This document shows, piece after piece, positions 25,801 to 38,104 of a stretch of DNA of 64,000 nucleotides. The notes below the pieces were generated by a model. The model saw only the letters and a list, made by a program, of their open reading frames with translations. It did not search any database and had not been told where the DNA came from. Source of the DNA: an uncultured Opitutia bacterium. Lineage in GTDB: Bacteria > Verrucomicrobiota > Verrucomicrobiia > Opitutales > Opitutaceae. The stretch is taken from contig CAIPAH010000016.1 in assembly GCA_903862955.1 (NCBI GenBank), positions 62,001 to 126,000 of the forward strand. Reading direction: 5' to 3'. The number at the start of each line of letters is the position of its first letter. Positions within the stretch are counted from its first letter, which is position 1. A program made the position numbers and the translations under genes.

Positions 25801-27240
25801 TCAGCTGGCGGGCTGCGTGGACTTGGCCACGTGCAGGTAGCGATCGATGCCCTCCGCCGCCTTGCGGGCGTCGCGCACGGCATGCACCACGAGGCTTGCG
25901 CCCCGGGACGCATCGCCGCCGGCGAAGATGCCGGCTTCGCTTGTCATCTGGTTCGCATCGACCTTGAGCGCGCCCCACTCGTCGGTGGCGAGCATCGCCA
26001 GGTCGCTGCCCGGCGGGAAGGGCACGGGATCAAAGCCGTAGGCCACGAGCACCACGTCGGTGGGGACGGTGAACTCGGAGCCGGGCACCGGTCGCGGTTT
26101 GCGCCGGCCGGACGCATCGGCGGCGCCGAGTTCCATCCGCACGCAGCGCACCTCCGTCACCGCGCCCTGGGCATTGCCCACGAGGCTGATGGGGTTGGTG
26201 AGAAACTCGAAGGTCGCGCCTTCCTCGATGGCGTTGGCGTATTCCTTCTTGCTGCCGGGCATATTGGCGAGGTCGCGGCGGTAGAGGCAGACCGCCTCGC
26301 GCGCGCCGCTGCGCAACGCCGTGCGCAGGCAGTCCATCGCGGTGTCGCCGCCGCCCAGGACGGCCACGCGTTTGCCCACCACGTCCACCGGGGGCAGGTC
26401 CACGAGGGGTGAGACGACGTTCTTCTGGATGAGGAAGGGAATGGAGTCCACGACGCCCGTCAGCTCGGAGCCGGGCACGTCGAGCGGCTTGGCCCGCTGG
26501 GCGCCCACGCCGAGGAACACGGCGTCGAACTCGCGCCGCAGGTGCGCGCAGGTGACATCCCAGCCGACCTTGACGCCGAGTTGGAATTTCACGCCGCGCT
26601 TCGCCAACAGGTCGATGCGGCGGGCGACGATGTCCTTCTCGAGCTTGAAACCGGGGATGCCGTTGACCAGCAGGCCGCCGGGGATGAGCAGCGACTCGAA
26701 GACGGTGACATCGTAGCCGCGCTGGGCGAGTTCGTCGGCGCAGGAGATGCCGCCGGGGCCGGAGCCGACGATGGCCACGCGGAAGCCATTGGGCGGGGCC
26801 TGGGTGATCTCGACGGCGTGGTGGGCGAACGCGTAGTCGTTGATGAAACGCTCGACGGCGCCGATGGCGACCGGCTGGGTGCGGGCGTTGAGGATGCAGG
26901 CGCCCTCGCACAGTTTTTCCTGGGGGCACACGCGGGAGCAGATTTCCGGCATGTTGCTGGTGGAGCGTGAAATCGCCGCGGCCTCGAGGAACTGGCCCTG
27001 GGCGGCGAGCGCCAGCCATTCCGGGATGCGGTTGGAGAGCGGGCAGCCCTGCATGCAGAGCGGGTGGGGGCACTGGATGCACCGGCTCGCCTGCGCGCGC
27101 ACGGCAGCCTCGTCGTAGCTCGCGTAGATTTCGTCAAAGTCCCCCACGCGCTCGCCCGCAGCCCGCTTCGACGGCAGGGCGCGCGCGATGGCCGACCACG
27201 CGTATTTGTCGACTGTGGTCGTTGGGGTGGGGTCGGACAT
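25801..27240 (-). CDS. gltD: GltD-like NAD(P)H oxidoreductase (glutamate synthase small-subunit family)
   Basis: 479-aa flavoprotein moving electrons between NAD(P)H and a partner through FAD and N-terminal Fe-S clusters. N-terminal cysteine motifs CIQCPHPLCMQGCPL and CSRVCPQEKLCEGAC bind two [4Fe-4S]. FAD motif: IVGSGPGGISCADELA. NAD(P) motif: AVLGGGDTAMDCLR. C-terminal: GIFAGGDASRGASLVV. No gltB large subunit is adjacent; instead a DHOD-like gene and nifJ precede it in the same operon. The partner is therefore more likely one of these (compare PreT-PreA and NfnB-type pairs). That role is inference. Confidence 0.88.
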   Translation of the reverse strand: MSDPTPTTTVDKYAWSAIARALPSKRAAGERVGDFDEIYASYDEAAVRAQASRCIQCPHPLCMQGCPLSNRIPEWLALAAQGQFLEAAAISRSTSNMPEICSRVCPQEKLCEGACILNARTQPVAIGAVERFINDYAFAHHAVEITQAPPNGFRVAIVGSGPGGISCADELAQRGYDVTVFESLLIPGGLLVNGIPGFKLEKDIVARRIDLLAKRGVKFQLGVKVGWDVTCAHLRREFDAVFLGVGAQRAKPLDVPGSELTGVVDSIPFLIQKNVVSPLVDLPPVDVVGKRVAVLGGGDTAMDCLRTALRSGAREAVCLYRRDLANMPGSKKEYANAIEEGATFEFLTNPISLVGNAQGAVTEVRCVRMELGAADASGRRKPRPVPGSEFTVPTDVVLVAYGFDPVPFPPGSDLAMLATDEWGALKVDANQMTSEAGIFAGGDASRGASLVVHAVRDARKAAEGIDRYLHVAKSTQPAS

Positions 27241-27258
27241 GGGGTAACGGAAGGAGAC

Positions 27259-28251
27259 CTACACGCGCCAGCTCTGCAAGATCCGCTGGTAGTTGGCGCG
27301 TTCGAAGGCGGCCGGATCCGGGCAGCGCTTGAGGTTCATCGCGCCGCGGACCTGGTCGATGTGCTCGTAGCCGTGCTCGCTCATCCAGTGGCGGAGGCCG
27401 GCGAGGAGCGTGGTGAGGTAACGCGGGCCGTGCTTGAGCAGCACCGAGACCAGCTGCACGACGTGGGCGCCGGCGAGGAGCGCCTTCACGACGTCCTCGG
27501 TCTGGTGCACGCCGCCGCTGGCGGCGAGCGAGCCGCGCGAGTGCGGGGAGATGATGGACAGCCAGCGCAGGCGGAGCAGGAGCTCGGACGAGTCGGAGAG
27601 CTTGAGCTGCGGCCGCACCTCGAGTTCCTCGATGTTGAAGTCCGGCTGGTAGAACCGGTTGAACAGCACGACGCCCTTGGCGCCCGCGCCCTCGATGGCC
27701 TGCGTGAAGTTCGCGGGCGAGGTGTGGAACATCGACAGCTTGACGGAGACGGGGATCTTCACGGCGCTGGCGGCGCTGTGCACCGTTTCCAGCATGGCTG
27801 CCTCGACCTCGTCACCCGAGAGTTCGGGATCGGTGACGAGCTGGTAGAGGTTGAGCTCGATGGCGTCGGCGCCGGCGGACTCGAAGCGCTTCGCGTAGTC
27901 CATCCACCCGCCCGGCCGGCAGCCGTTGAGCGAGCCGATGACGGGGATGGTCAGCGAGGCCTTCAGGTTCTCGAGCTGGCGCAGATACTGGTCGGGCGGG
28001 AGCTGGTAGTCGTCGAAATTGGGAAAATACGACGTGCCCTCGGCGTTGCTGTTGGCGGAGATTTCGACGTGATGCACGAGCGCCTTTTGTTCGGCGTCGA
28101 CCTGCTCCTCGAACAGGGAGCGCATCACGATGGCGGCGGCGCCGGCGTCCTGGAGGGCGAAGGCGCTGTGGGTGTTGTCGCAGAACGGCGACGCACCCAC
28201 GATCAGGGGATTCTTGAGCTTAAGCCCGAGGTATTCGGTCGAGAGGTTCAT
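27259..28251 (-). CDS. dihydroorotate dehydrogenase-like flavoprotein
   Basis: 330-aa TIM-barrel protein of the class I DHOD superfamily (starts MNLSTEYLGLKLKNPLIVGA; SVKLSMF for FMN contact). The catalytic loop of true DHODs, normally N-x-S-C-P-N with the base Cys, reads ELNLYQLVTDPE here, so the usual active-site Cys is absent and pyrimidine synthesis is unlikely. It lies 18 bp after nifJ and 18 bp before the GltD-like gene, so it is one operon with redox partners. Probably an FMN subunit in a ferredoxin or NAD(P)H system; exact reaction unknown. Confidence 0.82.
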   Translation of the reverse strand: MNLSTEYLGLKLKNPLIVGASPFCDNTHSAFALQDAGAAAIVMRSLFEEQVDAEQKALVHHVEISANSNAEGTSYFPNFDDYQLPPDQYLRQLENLKASLTIPVIGSLNGCRPGGWMDYAKRFESAGADAIELNLYQLVTDPELSGDEVEAAMLETVHSAASAVKIPVSVKLSMFHTSPANFTQAIEGAGAKGVVLFNRFYQPDFNIEELEVRPQLKLSDSSELLLRLRWLSIISPHSRGSLAASGGVHQTEDVVKALLAGAHVVQLVSVLLKHGPRYLTTLLAGLRHWMSEHGYEHIDQVRGAMNLKRCPDPAAFERANYQRILQSWRV

Positions 28252-28269
28252 GGGAAGGTAGGGTGGGTG

Positions 28270-31908
<3,639 letters not shown>

Positions 31909-32147
31909 ACATGGATTCGCCCCGGAAATGCCCGGGGGGAATGCCCTGATTTTGCCATGAATCAGGGTCCCGGACTGCGCAGATCTTGCCGTATCCAACT
32001 CACGGCTTGCGGAGGACAAAACTGCCCCACGCTCAACCGCTTCCGTCGGGCGGGGAGCCAGGCCCTCGCGCCAGCGGGTGGAGTTTGCCGTGATGACGGT
32101 GGCCAAGCTGGACGCGGAGCCCAAGACGTGCTTGTTGATGCGTGCTT

Positions 32148-33368
32148 ATGCAGCCTCGCAAAGTTGCCATTTTGACCGCCGGCGGACTCGCTCCGTGCCT
32201 CAGCGCCGCCACGGGCGGATTGATCGAGCGTTACACCGCCATGGCGCCCGAAATCGAGCTGATGTGCTATCGCAACGGCTACAAGGGTTTGCTGATGGGC
32301 GACAAAATCCCCGTGGCCGACGACCTCCGCGACTCGGCCCGGGTGCTCCGCCACTACGGCGGCAGCCCGATCGGCAACAGCCGCGTCAAACTCACCAACA
32401 TCAAGGACTGCGTGAAGCGCGGCCTCGTGAAAGAAGGGCAGGATCCGCTGGCCGTGGCCGCCGAGCAGTTGCGCAAGGACGGCGTCGATGTGCTGCACAC
32501 CATCGGCGGCGACGACACGAACACGACCGCCGCGGATTTGGCGGCCTACCTCGCGAAGGAGGGCCACGAACTGACCGTCATCGGCCTGCCGAAGACGATC
32601 GACAACGACATCATCCCGATCCGCCAGAGCCTCGGCGCGCTGACGGCCGCGCGGGAAGGCGCGCTGTTTTTCCAACGCGTGGTGGCCGAGCACAGTTCCA
32701 GCACGCGCGTGCTGATCGTCCACGAGATCATGGGCCGGCACTGCGGCTGGCTGGCCGCGGCCACGACCTACGAATACATGAAGCTGCTCGAGTCGCAGCC
32801 CTACGTGCCGAGCCTGGGCATCTCGCGGACGCGGATGTCGGTGCACGGCGTTTACCTGCCCGAGCTGCCCTTCGACATCGCCTCGGAGGCGACGCGCTTG
32901 CGGGCCGTGATGGACCAGGAAGGCAACGCGAACGTTTTTCTCAGCGAAGGCGCGGGCGTGGAGCAGATCGTGGCGGAGATGATTGCCCGCGGCGAAGAGC
33001 CGCCGCGCGACCCGTTTGGCCACGTGAAGATCGACCTGATCAATCCCGGCAAGTGGTTCGGCGAGCGCTTCGCTAAACTGATCGGCGCCGACAAGGTGCT
33101 GGTGCAGAAGAGCGGTTATTTTGCCCGCGCGGCGGCGGCCAACAGCGCCGACCTCGGGTTGATCGACCGCTGCGTGCGGCACGCCGTCGCATGCGCGCTG
33201 CGCCGCGAGAGCGGCGTCGTCGGCGAGGACGAGGAGCGGGGCAACGAGCTGCGCGCCATCGAGTTTTCCCGCATCAAGGGCGGCAAGCACTTCGACATCC
33301 ACACGCCGTGGTTCACGAAGCTGTTGGGCCAGATCGGGCAGGCACCGCCTGAAGCGGCACAGCTGTAA
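32148..33368 (+). CDS. pfp: pyrophosphate-dependent 6-phosphofructokinase
   Basis: 406 aa; phosphorylates fructose 6-phosphate reversibly with PPi in the cytoplasm. The PPi type is indicated by IGGDDTNTT (Asp where ATP enzymes have Gly) and PKTIDNDI (Lys where ATP enzymes have Gly). The start is taken at the ATG of MQPRKVAILTAGG; a GTG two codons earlier is possible. Substrate-binding HEIMGRHCGWLAAATTYEYM is intact. It converges with the threonine dehydratase gene, and its stop lies inside a shared hairpin. Confidence 0.92.
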   Translation: MQPRKVAILTAGGLAPCLSAATGGLIERYTAMAPEIELMCYRNGYKGLLMGDKIPVADDLRDSARVLRHYGGSPIGNSRVKLTNIKDCVKRGLVKEGQDPLAVAAEQLRKDGVDVLHTIGGDDTNTTAADLAAYLAKEGHELTVIGLPKTIDNDIIPIRQSLGALTAAREGALFFQRVVAEHSSSTRVLIVHEIMGRHCGWLAAATTYEYMKLLESQPYVPSLGISRTRMSVHGVYLPELPFDIASEATRLRAVMDQEGNANVFLSEGAGVEQIVAEMIARGEEPPRDPFGHVKIDLINPGKWFGERFAKLIGADKVLVQKSGYFARAAAANSADLGLIDRCVRHAVACALRRESGVVGEDEERGNELRAIEFSRIKGGKHFDIHTPWFTKLLGQIGQAPPEAAQL

Positions 33369-33385
33369 GCTTATCGCTTACAGCT
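33361..33385. terminator. 25-nt hairpin containing the stop codons of two convergent genes
   Basis: Arms AGCTGTAAGC and GCTTACAGCT (10 bp, perfect) with loop TTATC. The TAA of pfp is in the left arm and the TAA of the minus-strand dehydratase in the right arm. No U-tract follows. The sequence belongs to the 7-bp-periodic AGCTTA class also found at 34840-34955. Confidence 0.6.
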
Positions 33386-34334
33386 TACCGCTCTTCCAAG
33401 GCAGCGCGTCGAGGTCGACGTTGCCGCCGGTGAGAATGATCCCGACGCGGCGGCCGGTGACGTCGATCTGGCGCTCGGTGATCGCCGCATACGGCACGGC
33501 GCCGGACGTCTCGACGATGATCTTCAGCGACTCCCACAGCGTGCGCATCGCGGCCACGATGCCGGCTTCGCTGACCGTGAGCACGCCGTCCACGTGACGC
33601 TGCATTACCGCAAAATTGGGCGCGCCCACCGTCGTGCGCAGGCCGTCGGCGATCGTGTCGGCGTGTTCCAGCGGCACGATATGGCCGGCCTCGAATGAAC
33701 GCGCGGCATCACCGGCGCCGAGTGGCTCGACGGCGAACACGCCGAGGGCGGGGGAGACGCCCTTGGCGACGATGGCCGTGCCGGCGAGGAGTCCGCCGCC
33801 GCCGACCGGGCAGAGCACGAGGTCGAGCTGGGGGACGTCCTCGAGCAGCTCGAGCAGGGCGGTGCCCTGGCCGGCCATCACGCGCTCGTCGGTGAACGGG
33901 TGAATCATGGTGGCGCCGGTCTCGGCGATCACGCGGGCGCAGGTTTCCTCGCGGGCCTGTTGCGTGGGGGCGCAGAGTGTGATCCGGCCGCCATAGCTCT
34001 CGACGTTGCGGATCTTCGCGGGCGAGGAATTCGACGGCATCACGATGTAGGCCGGGATGCCGCGCAGCCGGGCCGCGCGGGCGAGGGCGGCGGCGTGGTT
34101 GCCCGACGAGTGCGTGGCGACGCCGCGGGCGGCCTCGGTGGCGGAGAGGGAGAAGACGGCGTTGGTTGCGCCGCGGGCCTTGAAGGCCCCGACCTCCTGG
34201 AGGTTCTCGCACTTGAAGAACAGCCGGCCCCCGCAGGCCGCGTCGAGCGCCGCGTTGGTCAGGACCGGCGTGCGACGGATGTGCGGCCGGATGCGTTCGT
34301 GCGCGGCGCGGATGGCGGCGAGGTCCAGGGGCAT
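33378..34334 (-). CDS. threonine/serine dehydratase (PLP-dependent)
   Basis: 318-aa fold-type II PLP enzyme that deaminates threonine (or serine) to a 2-keto acid. The ATG giving MPLDLAAIRAAHERIRPHI matches the family; longer frames run into a repeat. The PLP Lys is in GAFKARGATNA, then SSGNHAAALA, and the phosphate-binding Gly loop VGGGGLLAGTAI. No C-terminal ACT regulatory domain, so this is the short catabolic/serine racemase-like type. The last residues GKL are encoded by the repeat hairpin. Confidence 0.9.
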   Translation of the reverse strand: MPLDLAAIRAAHERIRPHIRRTPVLTNAALDAACGGRLFFKCENLQEVGAFKARGATNAVFSLSATEAARGVATHSSGNHAAALARAARLRGIPAYIVMPSNSSPAKIRNVESYGGRITLCAPTQQAREETCARVIAETGATMIHPFTDERVMAGQGTALLELLEDVPQLDLVLCPVGGGGLLAGTAIVAKGVSPALGVFAVEPLGAGDAARSFEAGHIVPLEHADTIADGLRTTVGAPNFAVMQRHVDGVLTVSEAGIVAAMRTLWESLKIIVETSGAVPYAAITERQIDVTGRRVGIILTGGNVDLDALPWKSGKL

Positions 34335-34347
34335 GGCGGATTGGGAG

Positions 34348-34449
34348 TTAAGCGCAAAGACGCGAAGAGGCAAAGACCGAACCGGAAGTTTTTGGGGAAA
34401 TTCTCCCAACCTTACTCCGACCTTTGCATCTTTGCGTCTTTGCGCTTAA
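34348..34449. repeat. inverted pair of 8-bp-periodic arrays in a divergent promoter region
   Basis: Arms of 31 bp (34348-34378 and 34419-34449) match at about 27 positions in inverted orientation. Units are GCAAAGAC, GCGAAGAG, GCAAAGAC. The arms enclose ~40 bp of AT-richer DNA. The element fills the gap between the divergent dehydratase and glyoxalase genes, where both promoters should lie. Confidence 0.75.
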
Positions 34450-34458
34450 TCATCAGCC

Positions 34459-34839
34459 ATGGTTAAGAAACTCCTGCACACCCGCATGCGGGTGAACGAC
34501 CTGGCCCGCACGGTGAAGTTCTACCAGGACGCCCTCGGGCTGAAGTTAACCCGCCAGCACATGTCGCCGCGTGGCGCGCAGCTGGCGTTCCTCCAGACGC
34601 CGAACAGCGACGAGGAAATCGAGCTTTGCCAGCTGCCGAACAGCCCGAGCGTGGCGGTGCAGCCAGACCTGATGCACCTGGCCTTCGAGGTGGATGACCT
34701 GGCTAAATTTGCCGCCGAATTGGAAAAGAAGGGCTACAAGCTGAGCGATGGCCCGACGCAGTCCGGCAGCGGGTCGGTGATTGCCTTCATCGACGCGCCG
34801 GAGGGCTACGAGGTGGAGCTGATTCAGAAAGCGAAGTGA
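34459..34839 (+). CDS. gloA: lactoylglutathione lyase (glyoxalase I, VOC family)
   Basis: 126-aa metal enzyme isomerising the methylglyoxal-thiol hemithioacetal. Two beta-alpha-beta-beta-beta modules. Metal ligands are His in LLHTRMRVNDL, Glu in EEIELCQL, His in LMHLAFEVDDL and Glu in GYEVELIQ. VNDLARTVKFYQDALGLKL is the family start. Monocistronic, flanked on both sides by periodic repeats. Confidence 0.9.
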   Translation: MVKKLLHTRMRVNDLARTVKFYQDALGLKLTRQHMSPRGAQLAFLQTPNSDEEIELCQLPNSPSVAVQPDLMHLAFEVDDLAKFAAELEKKGYKLSDGPTQSGSGSVIAFIDAPEGYEVELIQKAK

Positions 34840-34955
34840 GCTGAAAGCGGTAAGCTGTAAGCGATAAGGGAAGCGCAGTCGGGAGAACTCCCTGGTGGCT
34901 CGGGTGCTTGGTTTTGGGTCTGTGGCTTAGAGCTTAACGCTTACAGCTTAGCGCT
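34840..34955. repeat. inverted pair of 7-bp-periodic AGCTTA arrays between gloA and the glycosylase gene
   Basis: Left arm GCTGAAA, GCGGTAA, GCTGTAA, GCGATAA (34840-34867). Right arm facing it: GAGCTTA, ACGCTTA, CAGCTTA, GCGCTCA (34929-34956). The right arm overlaps the end of the glycosylase gene and supplies its stop codon. ~60 bp lie between the arms. Confidence 0.75.
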
Positions 34956-35931
34956 CACCGTTGGTCTGCTTTCGTTCCCACGAAAACAGATATTGCTGGG
35001 CCAGGCCGGCGAGGGGGCCGAAGTGGGCGCGACCGAATTGGGCGACCTGCGCGGGTTTCCAGCCGTGCAAGCCGTAGCGCGCGGCCATGGCCTTGAGGAT
35101 CCAGGTGTCCACGGGAAACGCCTCGAGCCGGTTGGCGCCGAAGAGCAGCACGCAGTCGGCAATTTTCTCCCCGACGCCGGGCAGGGAGCAGAGCCGTTCC
35201 TTTGCCTCGGCATAGGGCATCGCTTCGGTGGCTTCGAGCCAGCCGGGGTGCTCGGTGAGGAACTGGGCGGTCTGGTGGATGAAGCGGGCGCGGAAGCCGA
35301 ATTGGCAGGCGCGGAGTTCGGCCTCGGGGATGAGGGCGAGTTCGGGCCAAGTCGGGAGGCGGTGGGCGAGTGACGAGTGACCAGTGACGAGTGACCCGCT
35401 TTCGCCAATGCTACGGCGGGCAGGCGAGTCGGGAAGGAGGCGGGCGCCATGGCGCTCGGCCAGCAGGGCGATCATCTGCTTGATCTGGACGATCTGCTTC
35501 GTGGCGCTGCAGAGGAAGCCGAGCAGCGTCTCGCCGAAGGGCTGGCGGAGGATGCGCAGGCCGGGAAACGCGGCGAGGCAGGCGGCGAGATGGGCGTCAC
35601 TGCGCCACGGCAGCGCATCGGCCAATTCGTGGGCGTCGCGGGCGACGTCAAGATAATGGGCGAGCGCGGGCCCGGCAGCCGGAGCCAGCGCGTCGGGGGC
35701 GGACCAATGCAGCGAGCCGTCGGCGTCCAGCGAAAGCTGGGCGACGCTTTTGCCGAAGACTCCGTGCCACACGCCGGCGTCACGGCGCCAGCGGAAGGCC
35801 TGGCCGCCGTCGAGGGTCTCGGCGAGCACGGCGGCGTCGAGCGGGGCGCCGAGCGGCAGCGGACGCCACGCGCTCCAACCCGCGGGCGCGGCGGGGAGGG
35901 CCGCGACGGTTACTTGGCGGGCTTTTCCCAA
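34948..35931 (-). CDS. OGG1-type 8-oxoguanine DNA glycosylase/AP lyase
   Basis: Base-excision repair enzyme of the HhH-GPD superfamily, 327 aa if the TTG at 35931 (overlapping the upstream gene by 22 bp) is the start; a GTG at 35829 is an alternative. LDGGQAFRW (about 40-48) is the OGG N-domain motif. The helix-hairpin-helix LCSLPGVGEKIADCVLLFG carries catalytic K256, and FPVDTW carries D275. Residues ~167-190 (SPARRSIGES, GSLVTGHSSLAH) are an insertion translated from dispersed repeats, located between conserved helices. It follows a secreted-protein gene; that link seems incidental. Confidence 0.83.
   Translation of the reverse strand: MGKARQVTVAALPAAPAGWSAWRPLPLGAPLDAAVLAETLDGGQAFRWRRDAGVWHGVFGKSVAQLSLDADGSLHWSAPDALAPAAGPALAHYLDVARDAHELADALPWRSDAHLAACLAAFPGLRILRQPFGETLLGFLCSATKQIVQIKQMIALLAERHGARLLPDSPARRSIGESGSLVTGHSSLAHRLPTWPELALIPEAELRACQFGFRARFIHQTAQFLTEHPGWLEATEAMPYAEAKERLCSLPGVGEKIADCVLLFGANRLEAFPVDTWILKAMAARYGLHGWKPAQVAQFGRAHFGPLAGLAQQYLFSWERKQTNGER
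35368..35397. repeat. 7-bp-periodic GAGTGAC array inside the glycosylase gene
   Basis: GAGTGAC, GAGTGAC, CAGTGAC, GAGTGAC, then CC. The same unit occurs at 59913-59939 between genes. Here it is read in frame as part of an inserted peptide. Confidence 0.75.
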
Positions 35932-36380
35932 AGGAAGCTTTTCTGCACGCCGAGCAGGCGTCCGTCGGTGGTGACGACCTCGATTTTCCAAGCCACTGGG
36001 TGCACTTTCGGCCCGACCCAGTCGGCGCCGGTGAGGCCGAGGTTGTAGACGGTCTGGCCGGCGGGCAGCGCGATGGGGAAAGTGTAGACGCGGGTTTTGG
36101 GCGAATCGGGCTTGATCAGCGAGAGGACGAGCTTCGCGCCGGGCGTTGCGGGGCCGGTGTTGTTGACGCGGGCGAGGAAGTAAAAGCCCGCGCGCGAATC
36201 CGGCTGGGTGCGCAGGAGAATCTGGGAACCGGAGTTTTCCTTGCCGTCGAAGTATTCCGAAATGCGTTCGAACGACGCAGCCTCGCGCCACTCGGGCCAG
36301 ACGCGGACGAATTCCACCTCGGCGGCACGCAACAGACCGGCGGAACCGAGCAGGAGGGCGAGCGTGAGAAGGAGGCGCAT
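35910..36380 (-). CDS. small secreted protein of unknown function
   Basis: 156 aa starting at MRLLLTLALLLGSAGLLRAA, a clear Sec signal peptide with cleavage expected after the Ala pair. The mature part is a compact beta-rich domain (VEFVRVWPEWREAASFERIS near the N-terminus, VYTFPIALPAGQTVYNLGLT in the middle). No family is recognised with certainty. Its 3' end overlaps the proposed start of the glycosylase gene, and the peptide-binding lipoprotein gene ends 56 bp upstream. Confidence 0.7.
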   Translation of the reverse strand: MRLLLTLALLLGSAGLLRAAEVEFVRVWPEWREAASFERISEYFDGKENSGSQILLRTQPDSRAGFYFLARVNNTGPATPGAKLVLSLIKPDSPKTRVYTFPIALPAGQTVYNLGLTGADWVGPKVHPVAWKIEVVTTDGRLLGVQKSFLWEKPAK

Positions 36381-36436
36381 CGGGGCCAAGTTGAGCGTAG
36401 GCCCGGATGGGCGCAAGTGCGGGGGCATTGGGGAAA

Positions 36437-38050
36437 TCACGGCGCCCGCAGCTCGATGAGCTGGTAGCGGTGGATGCCGAGCGGGGCGGGCTCCCAGTTC
36501 TTCACCGCGGGATGCAGCAGGTAGGTCTTGGCGCCGAAGACGAGCGGGGCGCAGGCGGCATCGTTGAGCATGAGCGTCTCGGCTTGGCGGAGCACTTCAT
36601 AGCGGGCGGCCGGATCGGGGGTGACTTTGGACTTCTCGATCAGGGAGTCGAAGGCGCGGTTGCTCCAGCCGAAGACGTTGCTGCCGTTGCCGGTGACAAA
36701 CATCTCGAGGAAATTGAGCGGATCGGGGAAATCGGAGGTCCAGCCGCGGAGGGCGAGGGTGTGGCTCAGGGCCAGCTGGTTCGCGACCCACGTCTTCTGA
36801 TCGTAGGGCTCAATGGTCATCTCCACTCCCAACTCGCGGCGCCACATCGCCTGGATGGTTTCGGCAACGTGCGGGAGCTTGTCGTCATTTAGCACCTGCA
36901 TCGGCAGGGAGGGCAGGCCGCGTCCGCCGGGGTAGCCCGCTTCCGCGAGCAGCGCGCGCGCGGCGGCGTAATCTTCCCGCTGGCCGGCCGGGCCCGTGTA
37001 GCCGCCGCAGTTGGGGGGGACCAACGTATGCGCGGGCAGGCGCGCGCCGCTGAACACGCTCGACGCAATGGCCGCCCGGTCCAGCGCGAGCGCGAGGGCA
37101 CGGCGGACCTTGGGGTTGTCGAAGGGTGGTTTTGTGGCGTTGAAATTGACCATGTAGAGCTGCAACAGCGGGTCGATGTGCAGGCTGGCGGGCGCGCCGC
37201 GGCGGTAGCTCGCGATCTTCGTCGGTGGCAGGCTGAACGTGACGTGCAACTGGCCGGCCCGGAAAGCCAGCTCCTCGCCGTCGGCTTTTTCGATGGGATA
37301 GAAGATGACGCGCTCGATGGCGTTGTGAGCGGCGTCCCAGTAGTGGGGGTTCTTGGTCACGACGATGCGGGAGTTGGGCTCCCACTCGGTGAGGGTGAAC
37401 GCCCCGTTGCAGACAAGTTTGCCGGGACGGATCCACGGCGAAGTGCGGTCGTCGCTGCGGCCGGCGGCTTCGATCGAGGCGCGGTGGACCGGCAGGATGG
37501 TGGTGGCGAGGATCCCGGGAAGGTAAGGCGCGGGATATTGGAGCGTGAGGCGCAGGGTCGTGTCGTCGATCACCTCGACCCCGACATCGGCAAAGTTCTT
37601 CGTCTTCCCGGAATTGAACGCCTCGGCGCCGCGAAGGGAAAACAGGTAGTAGGCGTAGGTGTTGCCGAGTGACGGGGTGAGAAAGCGCTCGAAGGACCAG
37701 GCGAAATCGCGCGCGGTCAGGCGTTCGCCGTTGGACCAGCGGGCGTCGGGGCGCAGGTGAAAGGTGTAGACGAGGCCGTCGGGGGAGATCTCCCAGCGCT
37801 CCGCCGTCCCGGGCACGGCGGTGGCGGTCTTTTCATCGTAGCAGGTGAGGCCCTCGAACAGCGCGACGATGACGTTGAAGTCGGTGGCGGCATCGTAGAT
37901 GTGCGGGTCGAGCGTGGCGGGTTCGTTCTGGTTGCCGACGAGCAGCGTGTGCGTGCGAATGCCCTCCTCAGCGGGTGTCTCGCGCTTGGTGCAGCTGGCG
38001 GCGAGCAACGCGGAGAGAAGCAGCAGGAGAAATCGCGGGCGGAGGAGCAT
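36437..38050 (-). CDS. oligopeptide ABC transporter substrate-binding lipoprotein (OppA/SBP_bac_5 family)
   Basis: 537-aa extracytoplasmic solute-binding protein. The signal FLLLLLSALLAASC has a lipobox with the acylated Cys. The family signature follows (EPATLDPHIYDA..., YTFHLRPDARWSNGERLTARDF, ARRALALALDR). No permease or ATPase gene for an importer is adjacent, so it works with components elsewhere or is a stand-alone sensor. Separated from the upstream ABC exporter genes by a repeat hairpin. Confidence 0.9.
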   Translation of the reverse strand: MLLRPRFLLLLLSALLAASCTKRETPAEEGIRTHTLLVGNQNEPATLDPHIYDAATDFNVIVALFEGLTCYDEKTATAVPGTAERWEISPDGLVYTFHLRPDARWSNGERLTARDFAWSFERFLTPSLGNTYAYYLFSLRGAEAFNSGKTKNFADVGVEVIDDTTLRLTLQYPAPYLPGILATTILPVHRASIEAAGRSDDRTSPWIRPGKLVCNGAFTLTEWEPNSRIVVTKNPHYWDAAHNAIERVIFYPIEKADGEELAFRAGQLHVTFSLPPTKIASYRRGAPASLHIDPLLQLYMVNFNATKPPFDNPKVRRALALALDRAAIASSVFSGARLPAHTLVPPNCGGYTGPAGQREDYAAARALLAEAGYPGGRGLPSLPMQVLNDDKLPHVAETIQAMWRRELGVEMTIEPYDQKTWVANQLALSHTLALRGWTSDFPDPLNFLEMFVTGNGSNVFGWSNRAFDSLIEKSKVTPDPAARYEVLRQAETLMLNDAACAPLVFGAKTYLLHPAVKNWEPAPLGIHRYQLIELRAP

Positions 38051-38104
38051 GGGTTGACGAAAGCGAGTGAGCCGCCTCCTGCCAAGCCACTCTGCAGAGG
38101 GGAC

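Noticed and set aside
25801-27240. GltD-like gene as part of a glutamate synthase
   Set aside because: No gltB is adjacent and the operon partners are redox enzymes; it is kept as a family assignment only.
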